Positions 27,101-39,600 of a stretch of 64,000 nt of DNA are shown piece after piece. Source of the stretch: Chrysomallon squamiferum. Its lineage: Eukaryota > Mollusca > Gastropoda > Neomphalida > Peltospiridae. The notes under the pieces were generated by a model. The model saw nothing but the letters and a program-made list of their open reading frames with translations, was not told the DNA's origin and did no database searches. How positions within the stretch are numbered: position 1 is the stretch's first letter; every line of letters starts with the position of its first letter. The stretch is from the NCBI GenBank assembly GCA_012295275.1, contig CM022671.1, positions 31,773,750-31,837,749 on the forward strand. Reading direction: 5' to 3'. The position numbers were made by a program, and so were the translations under genes.

Positions 27101-30100
27101 ACTGGGAACTTGAAGCGACTGCTCTTCCCAACATAAAAAGATTTCAGTGGAGCATGGGACTAAAAGGTCATGAAGAGGGTGATGGGATATTTGATTTGAG
27201 GACAGAAAGAATTTGGCATAGCACAGGAAAACTGCACAATATCACCTACTGCTTGCCTCCTGATAGGCACCTCAGTGATGGAGAAGAATATGTTGTCTAT
27301 GTTAGAGTATGGTATTCTTTTACAGAGTTCAAACAGTTTGAATCTTCACCTGTTTTAGTTGACTCTACGCCACCAAAGATAAGACGTGGAAAGGCAGTGA
27401 AAGATTCAGATGCAACATGCAGCAGTGACTATGACTTTGTCACTAAAAAAACCCAGTTAACGGCTTGCTGGAATGATGTGTTCCAAGATTCTCAGAGTGG
27501 AATAGAGTTCTATATGTTTCAAATGGGTTCCAGCCCTTATGGTATATCTTATTATTCTGGCTCATGCCCTTATGGGCATTTCTTATTGTTTGATAGTTAC
27601 TTTTGATCACAAATTTAATTTTATTAATCTTTTTTATCCAAATTATCCAGTTAAATAATTTTTCTCTTACCTAAATTATTAAAACAATTAGCCCCCCCAA
27701 AAAAAACAAAAAAACACATCAGACAAATCAGTTCATTTTAATCAAGTTATTTTGATACTCTTACAGTAATCAGTTTAGACATACTTATTTATAATATTAT
27801 TTCTTAAAATCTTTCAGGATCTGATGTGATAAAGCCAACAAGTGTTGGAAGAAATACAAATTATTCCATTTCTCAGAAGCTGCTTAAACCAGGCATCAGA
27901 TACTACACAACAGTCAAAGCTCTCAATACAGCTGGTCTCTCTGGAGTTGCTTTCTCTGATGGAGTTGTTGTAGATGATGAAGTTCCACTTGCTGGAGTTG
28001 TCTTCAACACTGCAGAGCATGTCAACAAGGTATCTCAGTCATCAACATCAACATTTGGGGTCTCCTGGCGTGGATTTCAGGACCACCATTCAGCTATAGT
28101 CAGTTACAGAGTAGCAGTTTACAAAACCACAGACATTCTCTCACAGCTTGCTCAGATTAGTGTAGGCTTTCAAAACAAGGTAGTTATTAATAATTTGTCC
28201 CTTGTTCAAGGTGAGAAATATCAGGCTTCGGTAACTGCAGTTGATTTGACAGGACATCAAAGTGCTGCGGTGATGTCTCCTCCTGTACTCATTGATTCGA
28301 CTCCACCCACTGGTTTTGAATGTCTGAAATTTTCTGATAAAACCTCCAATATATCATGGAACAATAACAGCATAGTCGGAGACAATCCTGAAAATATCCT
28401 TAAAGCCTCAATTGATGTAAAAGAAAAAATGTATTTAAAAATTTCTGTCACAAAATCAATACAGACTAAATATTTATTTCCAGAAACAAACATTTTCTTT
28501 CAAGTTGATGATGAATGTATTCCCACAAAATTCATATTAACTGATAACAAAACAAAAGCTGAAGCCCATTATTATTTCCTCACGTCACGATCTGGAATTC
28601 TAAACCTTCAGATAATGACAGACAAAACTAACTTTATATCTGAAAACGATGTAACCATTCATTCCTGTAATGAAACAAAAGAGGTTGACGGTGCCAGAGC
28701 TTTAACCATTCAGCAGATATCTCCATCTCTCCTGCTGGTCAGTGCTCGTGTGTCTGATCCTGAAACTGAACAAAAACTAATTAAGATTGGAGTAGGAACA
28801 ACAAGAGGAGGATTTCAAATACAGCCCCTGAAGCCAACTTTTCTTCATTTCCACGAACTCGTAGAAGCTGAAGTGCCTCATGGCACCCGAATTTTTGTCA
28901 CTGTAACTGCTGAAAATTCTGCACAGTTGGTGTCAGTGTTTCAATCAGATGTTTTAATTATTGACCACACACCACCAGTAATTACTAAAGCAACAGCAAA
29001 TCTGGTCTATTATTCTGAAAGAAGTGTTGAGAGAGTTGTTGTCAAGGTATCGTGGAGTGTAGAGGACAAAGAAAGTGGCTTGAAATCTTGTTGGTGTGCA
29101 CTGGGTAAGTAAATGTTTGTTTAACAAGAAACTTCAAATATTCTGTGAAATAATTACAGACTGCATTGCTATGATTATTAAACCAGCAGATAAACTTTCT
29201 AAAGACTAATATATTGTACATTTAAAGAAGATATATTGTTTGACTAATACTTGTTTTCATTTTTTTTTAATTCTTAATCAGTATATTGTAATCATTCCAA
29301 ACTAATAATGACATTTTTTTTTAAATATATTTATTCAAAAGATAAATTAAGCATATATATAAGACTGATGTCTTTGAATAAGAGAATTACTGTATCACCA
29401 TATTCTAAAAATATACTTACAGATGTGGAAAAAAAATTTTTTTTTTTTAAATATATTTATTTTTTTTTAATTATATTAATTCATAATCTCAAATCTGGGA
29501 TATCTCTGAATGTAATATATAATTTTAATCTGCAGGACACAGTCCTATGTGTGAACACATACAACCACTGACACTCTCCAGTGACCTTACAAGATGTAGC
29601 TTGGTCCTCCCCAATCCTTATCATCATGAAAAGATTTATGCCAGTGTTCAGTGTTTTAACCGGATTGAGCTGCACTCCTCAGCATCAGTTGGTCCTCACA
29701 CAGTGTTACTTCAGCCCCAGTCATCACTGGATGGGAAGGTGATGTTTCTGCTGGCAAATCAAAGATCTGGTCCTGCAGTAAGTCTTCCAGTTCAGACTGA
29801 TACATCACGACTCCAAGTGACCTGGTCAAGGCTGGGCGACGACAGCAACACTAAAACTTTCCTCTACCGCATCACTGCAGGAAAAGACCCAGTGACAAAA
29901 TGGACAAACACAAGCTGCAACTACATTGATGTGAATTTAGCTCTGACCAGTGGTGTCACATACACAGCCGAAGTTGTTGCAGTAGATACTCGAGAGCTGA
30001 AGAGCGAAGTTGTGTCTGGTTCTGTTGTTGTAGATAGTCGTCCACCACAGCTTACAGGTTACTGTTATTATATTTCAACAGTTTCAGCATAGTGCATACA

Positions 30101-30196
30101 AACAAAATACACATATAAAGTACTGCCTATGGTTCAAAGTTTGTCTTTATGTAATTATTTTTGCAGTTTTAGGATTAAACAATTAAAAATATTTAA

Positions 30197-30227
<31 letters not shown>

Positions 30228-30547
30228 CATTTTGTTTCAATTGTTTATAAATTTATTAAATTAAACTTCATCTGTTTTTAGGTTCATCTGCTAACATACA
30301 CTGGAAGGGGACTACAGTTCATCTGGACTGGGGTGCGGTTTTCTCTCACCCTCGATCAGCCTTGGTCTACAATGTTGCTGTTGGATCCAGAAATGGCTAC
30401 TCTGACTTATTTCGTGTTGCAGAGACTGATGTATCAACAGCTGATTTTCCTGTGACGTCATCAGTCACATCACTGAATATGATCATCACAGCAACAGCAG
30501 ACAATGGACAATTTGTTAGATACATTTCATCAAAAAAAAGAAACTAA
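21178..30547 (+). CDS. gene B: FN3-like VDxTPP-repeat protein, apparently secreted (5'-truncated)
   Basis: Eleven exons: 21178-21282, 21565-22273, 22731-22847, 23314-23624, 24322-24429, 24716-24869, 25181-25364, 25923-27541, 27818-29104, 29536-30057 and 30282-30547. All junctions are GT/AG and in phase, giving 1793 visible residues. The product is a chain of repeats of about 100 residues. Each has a Trp followed by GF/SD/ES, then Y-x-V-A-x-G, then a YYxxVKAxNxAGL strand, and closes with a motif such as VDTTPP, IDSTPP or MDNTPP (about 11 present). By fold logic these are FN3-like. The last exon ends in TAA with no transmembrane or lipid-anchor segment, unlike genes A and C, so a secreted product is inferred. 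The 5' end is in or beyond the gap. Gene B is convergent with gene C. Confidence 0.85.
21565..22273 (+). CDS. gene B exon 2 of those visible
   Basis: 709 bases, phase 0 to 1, acceptor TTTTTAG and donor GTAAGA. Encodes a Cys-containing stretch (DNCVPLMVHSFQ, CNSDDTC), a closing motif VDDDPPEPGRVDIAG, and the start of the next repeat (ATWRGFSDVEKY). The intron falls after the conserved IAVG, a position used repeatedly in this gene. Confidence 0.85.
24002..24192. repeat. (ATT)n-rich intronic tract
   Basis: Degenerate TTATTATTA sequence within the intron before exon 24322-24429. Confidence 0.8.
25478..25640. repeat. (AGT)n-rich intronic tract
   Basis: TAG/AGT triplets, partly perfect at 25480-25500, then degenerate. 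Confidence 0.8.
25923..27541 (+). CDS. gene B large multi-repeat exon
   Basis: 1619 bases, phase 2 to 1. Holds three closing motifs (VDNTTP, IDSTPP, VDSTPP) and a Cys-rich insert (CDIHYCSKDCTCAIVGRTC) that parallels the Cys insert of genes A and C in composition. The final codons are interrupted after IEFYMFQMGSSPY, the usual intron position in a repeat. Confidence 0.85.
27818..29104 (+). CDS. gene B large multi-repeat exon
   Basis: 1287 bases, phase 1 to 1. Begins after the acceptor CTTTCAG and carries motifs VDDEVP, IDSTPP and IDHTPP, with SWRGFQDHHSAI typical of the repeat start. Open throughout. Confidence 0.85.
29536..30547 (+). CDS. gene B two terminal exons
   Basis: Exons 29536-30057 and 30282-30547. 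The last closing motif is VDSRPP, followed by a short final repeat (VHLDWGAVF, VYNVAVGSRNGY) that ends ISSKKRN and TAA at 30545-30547. No hydrophobic helix follows. Had the protein ended in a membrane anchor like genes A and C, further exons would be expected downstream; none is seen before gene C. Confidence 0.8.
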
Positions 30548-30606
30548 ATTCATAATTGTGAGAAACAGAATCTGAGAATATTTTAATCTCTCTAATCATA
30601 GTACAT

Positions 30607-30630
30607 TATTATTATTATTATTATTATTAT

Positions 30631-30665
<35 letters not shown>

Positions 30666-30720
30666 ATAATAGTAGAAGTAATAGTAGTAGTAGAAGTAAT
30701 AGTAGGAGTATTTTATTTTA
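30607..30720. repeat. (ATT)n then (AGT)n microsatellite
   Basis: Perfect ATT units switch to AGT units near 30630, then degenerate. Confidence 0.9.
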
Positions 30721-30843
30721 TTTTTGTTGTCTTTGTTTTTTATGTTTGTTTTTTCTTTGTTGTTTTTTTCTTGATTTGTTTTTTATTTTTTGGGGGGGGT
30801 GTTAGTTTGCTTTTGAAGGTTTTTTGTAGAATGTATTCTATAA

Positions 30844-30849
30844 AATAAA
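30844..30849 (+). terminator. candidate poly(A) signal of gene B
   Basis: AATAAA about 300 bases after the gene B stop. Plausible spacing, but common in such AT-rich DNA. Confidence 0.45.
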
Positions 30850-32439
30850 GAAGCAGAATATTGTGTTTTGTGTGGCATAAATTAACAATACTTTTATACT
30901 GACTTAAATTGTTTGTTATATTATTTATTATTTAGAAATATACATTTATAACTGTATCTAGGTATTTAATCTTCTAAAACAATAATATTATAATTTTCAT
31001 ATATATAAAGCAGATAATAAATACAGATAACCAGATTTATTTTTCTTATTTTGTAATTAATTATTTATTATTATACTTATAATTGTACATCACTGAATCA
31101 CAAAAATATGATTTTGTACATCATTGAATAGATTTATTTTTATACTGAAATTAATTCATAAATATTATTCTTATAGTTATTTTTTTGTACCTCACTGAAT
31201 GACCAAAAATATGATAGTGACAAATTACATCACTTGATAACATTATTCTGTGAATATTTAGTTTTATGTGCCATAATTAATAAAACTTTTATATCAACTT
31301 AAATAGTTTGTTTTATTATTTATCATTTACAAATACATATTTATAACTGTATCAAGGATTTAATTTTCTAAAACAATAATTTGCATATATATAAAGTACA
31401 AAATAAATGTATTTATATCTATTTATTTTATTATTTTTTAATTAATTGTTCATTATTCTTGTTATAATTACTTTTTGTACATCAATGAATCACAAAAAAT
31501 GTGATAGTGACAAATTATGTTACTTAATGACATTATTCTGTGAGACATCAACTTAATAGCTTTTTATGTTATCTCTGTCATTGTGAAAATAATTTAATAT
31601 TTCATTGGTTATCCACTTGCTGAATGGAAGAGATGTGGCTTCTAGTAGGAGAAATGTTTGAAAAGGAAAGAGAATTTTAAAGAAAATATTTTGTAACTTC
31701 ATTTCAAATTTGATTATCTGATTCCAAATTTCTATTAAACAACTCATGAAGTAAGAATGGAAATAGCTCTTCAAATACTACAACAACAACTATAACAATA
31801 AGAACAATAATAATAATAATAACAGTAGCAATAACAACAACAGCAACAATAATAATAATAATAATAGTAACAACAATAGCTACAATAGTCACAGTCATAA
31901 CATTTATATTAATATTAACAACAACAGCAACAATAACAATAAACTTAAAAAAAAAAAAAACCCCAGATACATCACATTCTCACCTGATAAAAATGAATGC
32001 TGTCGTCTGCTTCTGCGCTACACAATTGAGATACTTTGGTGGACTACGCCACTTCAGCCAGACACAAAGGCTTATGGGAAAGGATATCAAAACATAAATT
32101 TTCTCACACCATGTTGGAAATATTCACGCATAATAGGCTAATTTGTTCAAATGACAAACAAATAATAGATGATAAAACCCCATCTTCTCTGATAAAGAAG
32201 TACAAATTATGCAGCAGCAGCTGTAGACGTAATAGTAGTAGTAGTATTTTGCATCATTATTGCAAAAAAACAAATGTATTATGTCTATTGTCATTTTGAT
32301 GTTTAACAATTTAATATGCATATTTCGGAGTATGAATAAATGAAGAAACCAATATTTATTTTTATTTTTTATTATTAAAAAAAAAAAAAAAAAATTTATT
32401 AAATTTTATTTATTTATTTATTTATTTTATTATTATTAT

Positions 32440-32441
32440 TA

Positions 32442-32494
<53 letters not shown>

Positions 32495-32495
32495 T
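32440..32495. repeat. (ATT)n microsatellite
   Basis: About 17 ATT units. Counterpart of the tract at 6929-6963. Confidence 0.9.
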
Positions 32496-33098
32496 ATTTT
32501 TAATTTATTTATTTTGGTAAAATAAGTAACAATGCTATTTTCTTTTATATAAAATTGTATATAAGTATTTAAAAGAAAACAGTTTTGTTTTAATTTTTCA
32601 ACAGCATCAGCATGGTAATTATTATTATTAATTTTATCTATTTATCATCATCATTATAAACATGATCATCATTTATATTTTATATATATATTATCATTAT
32701 GTTTTTTCCTTGTTGTTTTTTTATTATTATTTTTTAAAATTATTTTTATTTGTTTTAGTTTAACTTCAGTTTCAAAATTCATGTATGTTTCACAGATCCA
32801 GTTACATATTTTAATCCTTTCACACAAGTATTATGAATTATCTTTCTGACAATTTAAAGTGGCTTTAATGAGAAGTATTCAGGATTATTCTTGGATTATT
32901 TTTTAGCAATGCAATAAAAAAATAAATAATAATTTCTAATGATTAATTTGTTTATATAGTTCAGATATATTATTTAAACTCGAATAATTTATATATGTGT
33001 AATGCTAGTTACTTGATTAATGGGTGGAAGCAAGTAATTCATTTTTTTTTTTTTTGCACAGTTCCTATTTTCCAATTTATTATTGTTATTACTACTGC

Positions 33099-33141
<43 letters not shown>

Positions 33142-36100
33142 AACATTACTATTAATCTCTATACAAAATCTGCTGTAATTAAAATTTTTATCTGAATAGA
33201 CCTAAACATTTTATAACTAATTTAAAAGTTCTTAATATATATATATATATATAATTTTAAATGTGAAAAAAGAAAATATGATGTTAGCTCTTTATTTAAA
33301 ATACATTGTGTATTAGACTTCTTTTCTATTTTCAGTAAAACTGCTACCTTTTTTCTTTTTCTTTTTAAATGTTAAATAAGATTTCACTAATTTTTGTATT
33401 TTCCTAACTTTCTTCCAGTACTTTAGTCACTGGATAGAGGTTAATGTTATCATGTGTTTGAAATATAATCTCAAAAGTGGCTAAAGGTCTGAGACACAAT
33501 CATTTGCATACAAAACATTATATCATGTACAAAATATTAATGTCATAGTACTTGTACAATGAATTAATCTGGACTGCCTCAGAAAACTTGGTGTCCTGGT
33601 TCAAATCATGTTAGTGGTGGTTGTGTATAATTTATAAAAACTAGGTGAATGGTCTGATTTTGAAAAAAGGATGAGTATATTGATTTCAAAGTGATTTGTT
33701 AAATTAAAAACTGTTTATAATGAGCTGGTATCACAGTCATTTAAAATCAAAATAAGTTTCTATTTTGTATTACAGATTTTAACCGTGTAATTAGTTTACA
33801 CCATTGCTTCTTTTATTTATTTTATATATCAGTTTAAAATCAACTTACAAAGCCTGTGATTAGTTCATTTATTTTTGCTAAAAATCAAAGTTTGCCTTGC
33901 ATTTGTGTGTGATCAAAATGTATGTGTCTTAAAAACCTGATATCATGTTACTATTGGTCACAGAACATCAATGTTTAAAAAGTAATTTTGATATTTAATT
34001 ATATTTATATTTTGTTTCCTGTTTTGTTTTTATATATATTTAATAAAATGGTACTTTATATTTTCATCTTTTGCATTGTATTTTAATTGTATTTAATTTT
34101 TTAAATTTTTTATTATTAGGGTTAGGTGGGGGATTTTCTTCTTATTATTATTATTATCTACTACTACTACATACTACTACTACTGCTAACACCCTTTAAT
34201 TATATTATTTTTTTATTATATAATTTTTTATTAATTTATTTTTTTATTTTTATTTTTATCTTTTTAATTATATAGTTTTTGTGTTTTGGGAGGGTGAACA
34301 GGGGTTTCTGGTTATTTATTTTTTCTTTGTTGTTCACTTCACTAAACACACTGATTGTATTTTATTCTGTAAAGTTTATAAGTTGTGAATAACTTTTTAT
34401 TTTCATTGACGTGTTTAGAAACAAGATTTTTTAACAATCTAATTATTTTATTCATACCTAAACCAGACATAGTTTTATATATTGTACACACATAATTTCA
34501 CAAACACTAATACAAATTTCATTTTTAAAAATCACAATATTGCCTTGAACCAGAAACACTGCTAGTTTTGTAAACACAAAATAAAAAATTATGAAGCCTG
34601 CTTTGATGTTACAAGAATAGATTTAGATCTGGATATATGTAAGATACATTAAATGATGATTTTATTGTGTAAAAATAAATATATAAAAAAATAAATAATA
34701 ATTTTAAAATTTGTAAAAGAGTAATTGATATATATTATTTTTTTTACTTTATCTTGTTTTCAATATATATATATTTTATAAATTAAGAAAGAAAGATATT
34801 TTTTCATATATTTTTTTTTCATCGTCATGATTCAAATGTATGTCAGTAAAAAACATGAATGGAAACTATTTTTTTTACACATATCAAATAAGTTTGTGTA
34901 TTATGCAGTTGTGTAAAAATGTTAACTGGTTAAAGACAATTAATATATTTTATTTAATGTTGTTGTTTATTTCTTTATTATCACTCTGTATAACAGTAAT
35001 ATTTTCCCAGTCTGGCTTATGCTTAATAAATATGTTTGTGCTTTGCAGTTTTTAAAAAATCAATTCCAAACTGCTTGTCACAAATATATGTTTAGTACTC
35101 AGAAATTATTACTCCAGCATCTAATTTCTGTAAAATTATGATTTTTTCTAAATACATGTCTGTAATAGTTAGAGATCCAATTACAGTTTCACTTATTTTA
35201 TAATTTATTAATTTTTTTCTTTTGTTATCAACCCAGTTTCTGGACAGTTAATTTCTCAATTTTAGAGTCTTATGTAAAAAGTGATATTGGAAATCTGCAT
35301 TTTTTCATTTAAATTGACTGTCTTAGATTAAGTTCAAATCATAAATTGTTAGAAGCAATCAATATTCCCACTCCTCTCATGCACAGTCATATATACACTG
35401 GAAACTTTAATAATTATAATTATGATGAAAACAGACCAAAACAGATTCAAAAGTATACATAAATTGAGGAAATAAGTCCAGAAAAATAACCTTGTATTTT
35501 TCTGATATTTAACGGTAAATAAAAGGTATTTAGTGCATGATTAAATAAAACCCTTCCCTTATTGGCATTTTTTCTCTCCCCTAATACACATTGTAGTCAC
35601 AAACTCCAGCAACTCTTTAAACATTTCTGAGAATAAGAAATGAACTATTTGTAATTAAAAACTGGATAGTTCATTACAATTCTGAAAAAAATAAACATTA
35701 AAAAACAACATTAGTTTTAAAACAAAAATTGGTAGTGTTCTTGATAACTTATAACTGAAATACAAAATTCTAGTTTTTTCATCTGATTATCCATCAGACT
35801 TAAAACAAAACATGTTTATTGTGAATATGGATTCATCAGAATTTATTCAGATCAAAAACATATTTTAATTAAATCAAGAAAAAGTTAATTCAAAACATTT
35901 TTAAAAATAATTAATTGGATATAAAAATTAACATCACGTTTACAAAGATTTTTGTCTCCTTCATATTCATTAGTGAATATGGATGTCATCAGAATATACA
36001 AAACGATGCATAAATGTAGATTAATACTTCCTTTCTTCTGAAGTAACAATTCTTTAGTTACTTGTGCGTCCTGAATAAAAACAACTATAACATTTTTATG

Positions 36101-36142
36101 AAGTACATAATTAACTTGGATAAAAAATTAACATCAGGAAAG

Positions 36143-36148
36143 TTTATT
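36143..36148 (-). terminator. candidate poly(A) signal of gene C
   Basis: AATAAA on the minus strand about 270 bases beyond the gene C stop. Weak evidence in AT-rich DNA. Confidence 0.35.
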
Positions 36149-36419
36149 GCAAATACAATGTAATCTACTTTAGAAAACAACATTTTACTATAAATAACTA
36201 TAAAACAAACAAAAAACAGGGAATAAACCCAGAAGATTTTTCTTTTTCTGTTTAAATACATTCATAAAATAAAAAATGTTAAAATAAAATAACACAAAAA
36301 AATCCTCATCTGAATCTTGGGTTCATTTCCTATAATTACATTAAATGAAATATCAGAACAACTGCTAGAATTATTTATTGTTATTTCTAAACCATTAAAA
36401 GTGAAACAAAGAATGTTTG

Positions 36420-36588
36420 TTAAATTTCAACTGGAACCAGTTGGGGAGTTTTCTCATCCAGTAAGGCCTGTGGATCAATAGGCTGGACTCTAACTGGAAC
36501 TTGGATCATTTCCTGCAGCTTCAAAGGACTGAGGTTGTTCAAGACCTCAACATTGTTTGTATGGTCAGAAACACTGTCTAGAAGCAGA
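36420..36588 (-). CDS. gene C last exon: cytoplasmic tail
   Basis: 169 bases, 55 residues plus stop at 36422-36420. Shares EMIQV, LLDEK and the VEI end with gene A, but is 16 codons shorter and otherwise different (for example EVLNNLSPLKLQ). It lies downstream of the apparent frameshift, so it is translated only if that is an error or is bypassed. Confidence 0.75.
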
Positions 36589-36654
36589 CTGAGAAAAAAT
36601 AAAAGTTAATAATTAGTTGTAAAATATATTACAATCTGAAATAATAGATATTGA

Positions 36655-36694
<40 letters not shown>

Positions 36695-39600
36695 TGGTTT
36701 TTTAGTAATTATTTTTGTGTAAGGAGATGACAACTCTTTTTCTTTTCATATAATTTATTCCTTCTTTTTTTTTTCTCTTTTTTTTCCTGTTTTTATTGAT
36801 ATATCTTAAATTTCATGGTCAGAAAATTTGTAATTTTAATTTACTTTACTTTATTTTCTATTTTTATTTGTTTAAATTTTTTATTTTTTATTTACTTATT
36901 TATTTATTTTTTTTTTTGTTATTTATCATTATTATTATATCAATGGGTTAAGGTTTTTGTTATTATTTTTGAAAGAGAAATTAATGGGTTTTTGCATAGT
37001 TTAACTTTTCTAAAAAATTAATATTCATTAATACAAATAAATTAAAACGAAGAGAGAGAGGAAAAATAAAGAAGAGGAAGAATAAAACTATATTGGCCAA
37101 GAAACAAAAACAGCTAAACAATTATGCATTCATATATTTACAGTTCTTTTAATTTTAAATAAAATAATAATTACATGTCATATTTATAATACATGAATCA
37201 ATAAAATAAATATTAAGTCACTTGTTTCTGACAACTTTGATCTTACCTCAGATCTCGGATTTTGTTCCTGGATTTCAGATAGTATCTGAATGAAGCAGCA
37301 GCAATGAGAGCCAAGACAGTGACACCAGACACAACAATCACAGCAATGATGACAGCAGCAAGACCAGAATCAACTTGTGGGTTAACAAGAACCTGAATGG
37401 TAATCGGATGACTGTAAGCATTATCTCCATCCTTGATGATGAAAGATACATTTGCTGAACCAGTGAAATTTGGAAGATGATGTAACCACAGCTGCTGCTT
37501 TGATATTGTACCAAACGATTCAGTCAGAATGGTACCAGAGATTCCTGCATCATCTTGTTCTGAAGGTGGTGGAGTTAGTGAAAAGTTTAGAGTTGCTAAC
37601 AGTTCTGGAAATTTCTGGATGTATGAAAGACTATCATTAGCATCTGCATCCATCATCCAGAAAGTGCCTACAAGATGTTTTGTTTTATCATTTTTGAGTT
37701 TTACTTCCACCAGTTTTTTTTCTGCAGAATTCAACAAATGACTGTCACTGGAATTTTGGAAAAACAGAGTTGGAGCATCATTGACATTGTCCACTCTTAT
37801 AGTGATAAATGCTGCAAGAGTGTGAGGCTTAGCACCTGGAACATGTATCACCTCAGTAGCAGATATTTCTATTTCATCAACACCAGTGAAATCCTGTTGA
37901 GGCATGTACTGCAACATTCCTTCAAGAGAAACATTGGCTGTGCCGTGCTTGGGTTGAGTTTTTATAGCAAATATCAGCTCATCTCCTTCAGCATCAACAA
38001 ATTCAATTGAAGCTTTCAGAATATTATCTTCTTTACCATCTACCTTTGTGGTGACAATAGAAGGAATGGAATTATGAAGTTCAGGTCTAATTTCTGCTAT
38101 GATGAAATGTCTAGGAGAAGACAGATCTTGGGTACTTCGTTTTTGATAGTCAGGCTTCCCAAAGGATAATGGTGCTGATGTGAAAGCTTTTTCACATACC
38201 TGAACAATAAAACAGCTTGTTTAAAATTATACTAAATACTTTTTTAAAAAAAACAATGATATTATCTGAGATAATTCATAATTTAATTTATAACAAATAT
38301 CTCAAAGTACGAGAACTGAAATAATGTTTGTATAAATAATAATTTTCAGACATTTTAATAAAATGATATTCATAGGTCATATTTATAATACAGGTAATAA
38401 TAATAATAATAATAATAATATATTAAACAGCAAATACTCTTGTTTCAGTTTGCTAAACAGAAATGTGAATATTCATACGCCAATATTCAGTAATGACAAC
38501 AATAACAATAATAACAATAATGCAATAATAATACAATAATAATAAAAATAACAATAATAACAGTAATAACAATAATAGTAATAATAACAGTAACAATGAT
38601 AATTAATAAATAAATAGAACAATTACTTCAGTATGAAATGATTCAGCAGTCAGGATGTTTTGGTTTTCTATACCACAAGGCTCCTGTATACTTCGCCATA
38701 TCTGAGCATCTGCACATAAAATAATATAAAAATAATCTACTAACATGATGTAGCTTAATATAAACAGTACATTAACAAAATATAATATTATTATAATGAA
38801 TAATATAACAAATATCTGTTTTATTGTCATCAATTATTATTAAATTTATTATATAAATATTAGTTCTGTTTATATAAGAATAAAATAAAAATTTATAATA
38901 TAGGATTCTTTTCAAAAATTCTTGGGGCTAGACATTTTCCAGGTTTTGAAAATGAAAATTAGGATTTATGAAAACAGGTTGAAATATAATAAGTAGGTTA
39001 TACAGATGTTCTACAGATAATTTTATATAGTTTTAATAATTTTCTGAATGAAATAAAGTTTGTGCACAGTAAAATATCAGAAAAATATAAAATTTCATTA
39101 CCTCTGCTGCTCAAAAAAAAAAAAAAAAAAGGTTTTGGTTTCCAAGCTTTTCAATTTCAGAATTTGAGATAGATGATTTTAAACCTGCAATTTAAAAAAA
39201 CTTACGGTTATCCCAGTATATAAGAGTAGGTTCAGATCCATGAGTTAAATTTTTTTTTCCAGTTGCTTTGTCACATTTATTTTCTTTTTCAGTCTGATCT
39301 GGGGAACTGGGGCAAGGTAAAACATTGGTTTTTGTATTGATACAAGTCTAAAAAACAAAACAAAATAGATCAATAGTATTTATATAAATTTATATACTAT
39401 AAATAAATTTGTCATGTTTAACATCTATGTATGTTTACATGTATGTGAGTATCTATGTATGTATATGTAAACTCATGATTGGCATCTTTGTGTATGTATC
39501 TATGCATGTTTTTGGTGAAAAATGAAACAGAATGTAAATATGCATGAAAAAAAAATTGTATCTGTGAGTATGAATGTTAAAAAAAAAAAAATGAAAAGGA

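Larger units (their letters stand above)
30548..36419. other. non-coding region between convergent genes B and C
   Basis: No exon recognised. Holds ATT/AGT triplet repeats (30607-30720), a short direct repetition of AT-rich sequence (30870-31010 resembles 31260-31400), and from about 31735 the second copy of the segmental duplication, including the 3' flank of gene C. Confidence 0.6.
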
